This document shows, piece by piece, positions 5,453 through 10,017 of a stretch of DNA of 10,017 nucleotides. The number at the start of each line of letters is the position of its first letter. Within the stretch, counting starts at the first letter, position 1. Source of the DNA: Candidatus Levyibacteriota bacterium (GTDB taxonomy: Bacteria; Patescibacteriota; Microgenomatia; Levybacterales; UBA12049); NCBI GenBank assembly GCA_003173995.1, contig PRDT01000069.1, positions 1 through 10,017 of the forward strand, read 5' to 3'. A program made the position numbers and the translations under genes. The notes beneath the pieces were generated by a model. The model ran no database searches, was not told the origin of the DNA, and was given only the letters and a program-made list of their open reading frames with translations.

Positions 5453-6169
5453 ATGAACGGAACATTAAGTATTGTAGCAACTCCTATTGGCAATCTGCAA
5501 GACATAAGTTTACGGGCGACTAAGACGCTTTTGACAGCAGATATTATTGCCTGTGAAGATACACGAAAGACAGGACTTCTTCTCCAAGAAATAGCAAAAA
5601 ATTTGTCAACGATGCCTAATGTAAAAAAACCACGACTTATTTCCTTTTACGATCAGGTTGAAGCGGAAAAAATCAATGAAATTATCGAATTTTTGCAGGC
5701 TGGTATGCATGTTGCGCTTGTCTCAGATGCAGGTACGCCTACAATTTCTGACCCTGGGTTTAAATTAGTGCGAGCGGTTGTTGAGGCAGGTTTTAAAATT
5801 GAATCAATTCCTGGTCCCTCAGCTGTTATTACTGCACTTACTGTTGCTGGTCTTCCAACAGATAAATTTTTATTTGTTGGCTATCCTCCTAAGAAAGATG
5901 GTCATAGAAAAGAATTTTATCAACATCTTTTGACAATGGGTGAGACAATGAAATTTACCGTTGTGATGTATGAAGCGCCTCATAGAATAAAGCAAACACT
6001 TGAGGAGCTGGCAGAAGTATTTGCAATGACCAAACATGTGGTTATTGCTCGAGAGTTAACAAAATTGTATGAAGAGGTCTTGAGGGATAGCCTTGAAAAT
6101 ATGCAAAAACACTTTGCTGCTCATGAACCCAAAGGGGAGTTTGTTATTCTTTTTACTGTAGGAGAATAG
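5453..6169 (+). CDS. rsmI: 16S rRNA (cytidine-1402-2'-O)-methyltransferase RsmI
   Basis: RsmI uses S-adenosylmethionine to 2'-O-methylate C1402 in the decoding centre of 16S rRNA. The 238-residue tetrapyrrole-methylase-fold protein has IVATPIGNL at 7-15, ACEDTR at 33-38, VSDAGTPTISDPG at 90-102, PGPSA at 120-124, YEAPHR at 173-178, ARELTKLYEE at 199-208 and KGEFVI at 227-232. It ends a few residues after the last motif, whereas many RsmI proteins have about 40 further C-terminal residues, so the small C-terminal domain is missing. The usual 'HEHNE' segment after 'LIS' reads FYDQVE here (65-70). The start is certain: the family begins at this point and there is an in-frame TAA 3 nt before the codon preceding ATG (5447-5449). 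It is divergent from dedA with zero spacing and converges on the TrmB-like gene with a 1-nt gap. Confidence 0.95.
   Translation: MNGTLSIVATPIGNLQDISLRATKTLLTADIIACEDTRKTGLLLQEIAKNLSTMPNVKKPRLISFYDQVEAEKINEIIEFLQAGMHVALVSDAGTPTISDPGFKLVRAVVEAGFKIESIPGPSAVITALTVAGLPTDKFLFVGYPPKKDGHRKEFYQHLLTMGETMKFTVVMYEAPHRIKQTLEELAEVFAMTKHVVIARELTKLYEEVLRDSLENMQKHFAAHEPKGEFVILFTVGE
5471..5479 (-). promoter_or_regulatory. dedA promoter inside the rsmI coding region
   Basis: The minus strand reads TGCTACAAT at 5479-5471, the same extended -10 nonamer as at uvrB and the EamA-like gene. It ends 18 nt before the dedA ATG. On the other strand these bases encode the conserved Ile-Val-Ala of RsmI, so the match could be partly a by-product of that codon string. 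Confidence 0.4.
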
Positions 6170-6170
6170 T

Positions 6171-6926
6171 TTATTTTAAGAAGTCCCACGCAAGTTGAAA
6201 TATTGCCTTTTGAGAAGCAGCCATTGGCTCGCTTTCTGTAATAACCCCAATAATATCCTTTTTATAATCAAGTGTTGCAATTTTATTATCATAAATATAT
6301 GTCTCAGGGCTAAAAACAGTCTTTTGAGGTAGTAATTTTGTCTCTCTTAGTGAATTTCTATCAAAACTTTGCAACTTTTTCCCTCCTGCATTATCTACCG
6401 CTAATACTTTAATTGGTATATTTCTTTTTATTCGAGTCTCGATAAATTTGTGATGAAATGTGTCGGTAAAAAAATTGTGTTCTGTCTCTTGATTGGTCCA
6501 TAAAAAAATTTCTGATTTTGCATTAAGAATATCTTCCTGAACAGACATCAAACCTCTAACACCTTGGAATACTCGTACTTTTGGTCTAATTTCTGAAGCC
6601 TGATAAAGCGCGTTGAGCTCTGAAATATTTTCTTCAAGCTCAAGTGCATTTCTTCCTAATACACGCTGTCTTGCAGAGACCATTCGAAGAATTTCCTTTG
6701 GTTCTACAGTATGCAGTAGCTTCTTATAATTCTTAAAGTCTTCTTGTATAAGTCCACGTTTTATTAAATCCTCAGCAATAAGGTATGCAGTTGATCTTTC
6801 AAGTCGTGCAGCTTTCTGTAGGTCTGAAATACTTGCAGGACCAATAGTAAAACAAGTAATAAAAAACTTTATTTCTTTGGATGTGAGTCCCAAAAGACTT
6901 AAAGAATTTTGTAGTAATTTCTCCAT
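6171..6926 (-). CDS. TrmB-family transcriptional regulator (wHTH plus PLD-like sensor)
   Basis: A 251-residue DNA-binding regulator. The N-terminal TrmB-type winged helix covers about 10-75: LLGLTSKEIKFF, 'SISDLQKAARLERSTAYLIAEDLIKRGLI' as HTH, and a wing with NYKKLLHTVEP. A helical, coiled-coil-like linker follows (84-110, with EENISELNAL). The C-terminal part (116-251) resembles the phospholipase-D-like sensor domain found in TrmB-like proteins, with VRVFQGVRGL, 'EIFLWTNQ' and 'PIKVLAVDN', and a final strand pair with IIGVITESEP. A catalytic HxKxxxxD motif is not present (HHKFIETR lacks the Asp), fitting a ligand-sensing role. The ligand is unknown. It is divergent from the dipeptidase-ddl operon across 139 bp, so it may control that operon as well as itself; this is inference from position. 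The start lies 7 nt after a strong promoter. Confidence 0.82.
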   Translation of the reverse strand: MEKLLQNSLSLLGLTSKEIKFFITCFTIGPASISDLQKAARLERSTAYLIAEDLIKRGLIQEDFKNYKKLLHTVEPKEILRMVSARQRVLGRNALELEENISELNALYQASEIRPKVRVFQGVRGLMSVQEDILNAKSEIFLWTNQETEHNFFTDTFHHKFIETRIKRNIPIKVLAVDNAGGKKLQSFDRNSLRETKLLPQKTVFSPETYIYDNKIATLDYKKDIIGVITESEPMAASQKAIFQLAWDFLK

Positions 6927-6933
6927 AGTGATT

Positions 6934-6962
6934 ATTATATACTCAAATGCTTTAAATGTCTA
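6934..6962 (-). promoter_or_regulatory. Promoter of the TrmB-like gene
   Basis: A near-consensus sigma-70 promoter: TAGACA (6962-6957, 5 of 6), a 17-bp spacer and a perfect TATAAT (6939-6934). Seven nt separate the -10 from the ATG at 6926, so the message should be leaderless. Confidence 0.75.
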
Positions 6963-6981
6963 ATTATTTTGGACAATAATT
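6962..6981. repeat. Inverted repeat in the divergent regulator/operon gap
   Basis: AATTATT and AATAATT form 7-bp inverted arms around TTGGAC, touching the -35 of the TrmB-like gene. A copy of CAATAATTT at 6974-6982 recurs at 7024-7032, 50 bp away, just before the -35 of the dipeptidase gene. These could be operator half-sites for the regulator, but the DNA is AT-rich and chance is likely. Confidence 0.3.
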
Positions 6982-7030
6982 TATATAGGCACAAATTAGC
7001 CTCAAATATGTGAATTAAAATTCCAATAAT

Positions 7031-7059
7031 TTTACACTTTAGATAGATTTTCTTATACT
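7031..7059 (+). promoter_or_regulatory. Promoter of the dipeptidase-ddl operon
   Basis: TTTACA (7031-7036, 5 of 6), a 17-bp spacer and TATACT (7054-7059), followed by exactly 6 nt (CATTTC) and the ATG at 7066. A strong, leaderless promoter with no Shine-Dalgarno site. Confidence 0.75.
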
Positions 7060-7065
7060 CATTTC

Positions 7066-8178
7066 ATGTCAGAAACAATATCTAGACCAATCCCGAGGAA
7101 TATTTCAGTAGCAGGCTGGAAGGAAGTTCCTTTTGTTCCCTCTTTTGTTTCACAAAAGTCCAGGGAACAATTAGTACCCTTGGGACCTTTTTCCCCTAAT
7201 TGGCAGATTTTTACCCACTCGCCTTACTATGGTGAAGGAACAGATTCTCCCTATCAAGATCCTCATTTGGAAGGAAGCCTTATTACCCAGTTTGTGAGAG
7301 AAGGAGTTGCAAAAAGACTACAAGTAGCTCAAGCAGCCTTACCTAATGACCACTACTTAGTTGTCTTGGATGCATATCGAACGCTTGATGTACAACAATC
7401 ACTTTTTAATCAATATCATAACGCTCTTGCAGCGTTGCATCCAGAATGGTCACAAGATGAACTCCTTACCGAGACACAAAAATATGTCTCTATACCCTCT
7501 ACCAATTCCAAACGCCCTTCAACGCACAATACTGGAGGATCTGTTGATGTAGCAATTGTTGTACCAAGAGTAGAACAAATGGATGGTAGCATGAGAGATT
7601 ACCGTTTAGAGCTACAAGAAATTGATGAAATGTTAGGACTCCTTGATGAGAATACTAATTGGCAAACAATATATGCACTACAAATGAAAAGACAGGATAT
7701 ATTGCTTCACCACAGTGATATGTTGGAGTTTGGGACACAGTTTGATCATGGTGGAGATAAAGCTGCGTTGGCATATTATGAAAATGTACAAGAAGAAAGA
7801 GAGTTGACTCCAGAAGAGGTTGTTTGGCGAGATAACAGAAGGGTCCTCTACCATGTTATGACAGAAGCAGGATTTGTCGGTTATCCTGATGAATGGTGGC
7901 ACTATAATGCGCCAGAAACACAAATGGGTACAAAAGCATCTAGAAGAAGAAGAGCATCATATGGAGCCATAACTTTATCAGAGGCAAATATGGCACATGA
8001 AAGCATGAGAGAAGGACATTACGCGGGAGTGAGAAGAGCGGCATCAGGTATCTATGGCAAAACTCCACATCCATCAATACTTCCATACTATTCGGTAGTT
8101 ACTCAATCAGTCAGGGTAACAGGAGATATTCATCAGACAACATTTCCAAATACTGAAAAAATTCAGCCTGTAGCATAA
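7066..8178 (+). CDS. VanX/DdpX-like D-alanyl-D-alanine dipeptidase (M15 family)
   Basis: A predicted zinc peptidase that hydrolyses D-Ala-D-Ala to two D-alanines. Motifs of the VanX branch are complete: substrate-binding Arg105 in DAYRTLDVQQ; SxHxxGxSxD at 152-161 with zinc ligands His154 and Asp161; and EWWH at 276-279 with catalytic Glu276 and zinc ligand His279. A conserved-looking FGTQFDHGG is at 222-230. There is no signal peptide or membrane segment, so it should act in the cytoplasm as VanX does. It is 370 residues against about 200 for VanX: extra sequence lies between Asp161 and Glu276 (a helical stretch around 168-215) and about 90 residues follow EWWH, starting with an arginine run (293-296). 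It is separated from ddl by 1 nt. Another D,D- or L,D-dipeptide substrate is possible. Confidence 0.82.
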   Translation: MSETISRPIPRNISVAGWKEVPFVPSFVSQKSREQLVPLGPFSPNWQIFTHSPYYGEGTDSPYQDPHLEGSLITQFVREGVAKRLQVAQAALPNDHYLVVLDAYRTLDVQQSLFNQYHNALAALHPEWSQDELLTETQKYVSIPSTNSKRPSTHNTGGSVDVAIVVPRVEQMDGSMRDYRLELQEIDEMLGLLDENTNWQTIYALQMKRQDILLHHSDMLEFGTQFDHGGDKAALAYYENVQEERELTPEEVVWRDNRRVLYHVMTEAGFVGYPDEWWHYNAPETQMGTKASRRRRASYGAITLSEANMAHESMREGHYAGVRRAASGIYGKTPHPSILPYYSVVTQSVRVTGDIHQTTFPNTEKIQPVA

Positions 8179-8179
8179 T

Positions 8180-9277
8180 ATGAAAAAGAAAATTCGAGTT
8201 GCACTTCTTTGCGGAGGAAAATCTGCAGAGCATGAAGTATCTCTTCTTTCAGCACAAAATATTTACCAAAGTTTAGATAAGAAAAAATATGACGTTGTCA
8301 TAATAGGTATCGATAAAAATGGAAGGTGGTTTCTTCACAAGAATTTTACAAATCTTCAAAAAAAACAACTTTCTTCACTTCATCATTCAGGACAACAAAT
8401 AGCATATTCATTTGATCAGTCAAATAATTTTTTGATTACTAATGACAATTGCTTGTCTCTTCCCATTGATGTTATTTTCCCTGTACTTCACGGTCCTTAT
8501 GGAGAAGATGGAACAGTGCAAGGGTTTTTGAAATTAATGAATTTACCTTTTGTGGGTTCTGGTGTCGTCGGGTCAGCACTTGGTATGGATAAAGACGTCA
8601 TGAAACGATTACTTATCAGAGAAGGGATAAACGTTGCAAATTTTTTGGTTTTCAAACTCTTTGAAAAAAAGAGCATACAGTTTGAGCAGTTACAAAAGAA
8701 ATTAGGATTACCTTTTTTTATTAAACCTGCTAATTTAGGATCTTCAGTTGGTGTTACAAAAGTACATACAAAAGAAGAATTTAAAAAGGCACTTCAGAAA
8801 GCATTTTCATATGACACAAAGATACTTGTGGAAGAGGAAATAAAAGGACGAGAGATTGAATGCTCTATATTGGGAAATGATGAAATGCGCGCATCAGTCC
8901 CGGGAGAAGTGATCCCTCATGATGAATTTTATTCATACAAAGCAAAATATATTGACAAAGACGGTGCGGAATTAGTAGTTCCAGCCCGTCTAACAAAAGC
9001 TCAAGAAAGGAAAATTCAGTATAGTGCTATAAAGGCAGCACAGGTTCTCTGTGTTGAAGGAATGGCGCGTGTAGATTTTTTCTTAACCCCGACCAACAAA
9101 GTTATTGTCAATGAAATAAATACTATTCCTGGATTTACTGAAATAAGCATGTATCCGAAATTATGGAAGGCAAGTGGAATATCCTACAGTCAATTAGTAG
9201 ACAAGCTTATTCAGCTTGCAATAGAAAGACATAAAAGGGAGCAAAAGCTACTTTCTAGTCCATTACTGAGTGCGTAA
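8180..9277 (+). CDS. ddl: D-alanine--D-alanine ligase
   Basis: An ATP-grasp enzyme that joins two D-alanines for the peptidoglycan stem peptide. The 365-residue protein has GGKSAEHEVSL at 12-22 (Glu17 binds the first D-Ala), HGPYGEDG at 104-111, the ATP-binding KPANLGSSVGV at 182-192, the EFYSYKAKY omega-loop at 249-257, ARVDFF with Asp299, and NEINTIPGFT (311-320) with metal ligands Glu312 and Asn314. The omega-loop Lys256-Tyr257 pair is that of D-Ala-D-Ala ligases, not the His-containing loop of VanA-type D-Ala-D-Lac ligases. It is somewhat long, with a Lys/Gln/Ser-rich insertion at about 54-90. Its ATG lies 1 nt after the dipeptidase stop without a ribosome binding site, so translation is probably coupled. 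Its last 15 bp overlap the end of the convergent C39-like gene. Confidence 0.95.
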   Translation: MKKKIRVALLCGGKSAEHEVSLLSAQNIYQSLDKKKYDVVIIGIDKNGRWFLHKNFTNLQKKQLSSLHHSGQQIAYSFDQSNNFLITNDNCLSLPIDVIFPVLHGPYGEDGTVQGFLKLMNLPFVGSGVVGSALGMDKDVMKRLLIREGINVANFLVFKLFEKKSIQFEQLQKKLGLPFFIKPANLGSSVGVTKVHTKEEFKKALQKAFSYDTKILVEEEIKGREIECSILGNDEMRASVPGEVIPHDEFYSYKAKYIDKDGAELVVPARLTKAQERKIQYSAIKAAQVLCVEGMARVDFFLTPTNKVIVNEINTIPGFTEISMYPKLWKASGISYSQLVDKLIQLAIERHKREQKLLSSPLLSA

Positions 9278-10017
9278 GCTCCTTATAGTTGCAACTGCTT
9301 CTGGATGTACTGGTGTATAGTGAGTAGATAAATGATCTAGTCTTTGTAATGCAGTTTCACTTCTGGCAGCTGCAATAGCATGACGATTACCTTGAGGGTG
9401 AAGGTTAATATAGGTATCAAGGATTTGTGCGTTGACTTCAACTGTCGTCCCATTGCCAAATGGATCAAAAAGTATGTAATTACCTGATGTTTGATTTTTT
9501 CCAAGTATCGCTACTAAATGTCCGGCATGTGTTCCAACTCGCTCTGTAGTAAATGAAGAAGAGGAGGCGAGTTCCTGTAATGGGTGAGTTATTTCGCTAC
9601 AAATACGGTTTGATACTGAAAGTAAAAGCGCGGGATGTTCGGCTGCTTGGCCAAAAAATTCGTCAAAATCTGTAATTGAGTGAAAATCTTTTCGTGTTGT
9701 TGAAGGAAGATCAAAGCCTGCGAATATTGTACGAAGTGCACCTAAATATGATGCACCATTTGGAGCAAGTCCTCGCCAAACATAATCCTCTCCTGATGCT
9801 CCCTGAATAGTTGTATTATCAAAATTTCGTAAAGTATGGACAATCTCACTCATTGCAATTCCTCTCGTAGATCCGTCAGTTACTATTGCTGCATTATCTC
9901 TTATATAATTGACAATTGAGGCTGCTGCTGCGGCTCCACACAAAGTTCGAGCGAGTCTGACTTCAGGGTCAAACATTCGTGCTGCTTCATGAGTGCCAAG
10001 CTGTGTTGCAACAGCTT
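9263..10017 (-). CDS. C39-like cysteine peptidase domain protein (partial, N-terminus outside window)
   Basis: The frame is open to the right edge of the window; an internal ATG at 9976 is preceded in frame by 13 sense codons (ending THEAAR), so the real start probably lies outside. Counting from that ATG, residues 10-25 (RTLCGAAAAASIVNYI) match the 'CG.AA..M.L.Y' nucleophile region of papain-like C39 peptidases with Cys13. AGHLVAILGK at 151-160 supplies a catalytic-type His153, and ILFDPFGNG (168-176) supplies Asp171, a Cys-His-Asp order typical of the family. The C-terminal 50 residues are helical with no known motif. The substrate is unknown; bacteriocin-leader processing, general proteolysis or peptidoglycan-linked roles are all possible. 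Fold assignment is by motif only. It is convergent with ddl, overlapping by 15 bp. Confidence 0.55.
   Translation of the reverse strand, partial: AVATQLGTHEAARMFDPEVRLARTLCGAAAAASIVNYIRDNAAIVTDGSTRGIAMSEIVHTLRNFDNTTIQGASGEDYVWRGLAPNGASYLGALRTIFAGFDLPSTTRKDFHSITDFDEFFGQAAEHPALLLSVSNRICSEITHPLQELASSSSFTTERVGTHAGHLVAILGKNQTSGNYILFDPFGNGTTVEVNAQILDTYINLHPQGNRHAIAAARSETALQRLDHLSTHYTPVHPEAVATIRSLRTQ

Noticed and set aside
7378..7387. CGAACGCTTG resembling the LexA box core
   Set aside because: It lies deep inside the dipeptidase coding region, over codons near the conserved Tyr-Arg-Thr-Leu, and the flanks do not complete the palindrome.
8153..8166. Hairpin CTGAA/TTCAG before ddl as a terminator
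   Set aside because: The stem is only 5 bp of mostly A/T, no T-run follows, and it is within the last codons of the dipeptidase just before the coupled ddl start.
7066..9277. Vancomycin-resistance (vanHAX-type) cassette
   Set aside because: There is no VanH dehydrogenase, the ligase has the D-Ala-D-Ala type omega-loop (Lys256-Tyr257), and no VanS/VanR genes are present in the window.
1..10017. CRISPR array, tRNA/rRNA genes, insertion sequences or attachment sites
   Set aside because: No spaced direct repeats, cloverleaf-like segments, transposase motifs or terminal inverted repeats were seen; almost all bases are in protein-coding genes.

Overview
The window is a gene-dense, AT-rich bacterial segment. 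By eye it carries twelve genes (two cut by the window edges), no RNA genes, no mobile elements and no CRISPR array. Every intergenic gap is under 150 bp. The best guess for the source is a small-genome bacterium of the Candidate Phyla Radiation (Patescibacteria). That guess rests on the compact layout, a TrmB-type regulator with a PLD-like sensor domain, a short RsmI, overlapping gene ends, and the near absence of 5' leaders and Shine-Dalgarno sites. It is an inference; no marker gene here fixes the taxon.

Layout. Positions 1-2549 hold three minus-strand genes, listed here from the left edge: a partial EamA/DMT-like membrane permease (1-177), a small arginine-rich helix-turn-helix protein (200-493) and the excision-repair protein UvrB (534-2549). 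Divergent from uvrB runs a GNAT acetyltransferase (2633-3214), followed by the SOS repressor LexA (3319-3951), whose promoter contains a 16-bp operator-like palindrome. On the minus strand lie a Rossmann/methyltransferase-like protein (3948-4787) and a DedA membrane protein (4829-5452). The dedA start codon touches the start codon of rsmI (5453-6169). A TrmB-family regulator (6171-6926) converges on rsmI and diverges from a two-gene operon. That operon encodes a VanX-like D-Ala-D-Ala dipeptidase (7066-8178) and D-alanine--D-alanine ligase (8180-9277). A C39-like cysteine peptidase (9263 to the window end, partial) overlaps the end of ddl in convergent orientation.

Functional themes. The left half is DNA repair and its control (uvrB, lexA). 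The middle is membrane and ribosome housekeeping (dedA, rsmI). The right half concerns the cell wall: one enzyme that makes D-Ala-D-Ala and one predicted to cleave it are co-transcribed, next to a TrmB-type regulator.

The most striking global signal is transcriptional. For six genes a recognisable -10 box sits 6 or 7 nt before the start codon, so the predicted transcript begins at or next to the initiation codon, and no start in the window has a Shine-Dalgarno sequence. This points to leaderless mRNA as the default here and fixes several start codons, including a corrected uvrB start and a corrected lexA start. Two divergent promoters lie inside each other's coding sequence at the dedA/rsmI junction. 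A perfect DnaA box and a perfect 12-bp palindrome lie in the uvrB/GNAT gap.
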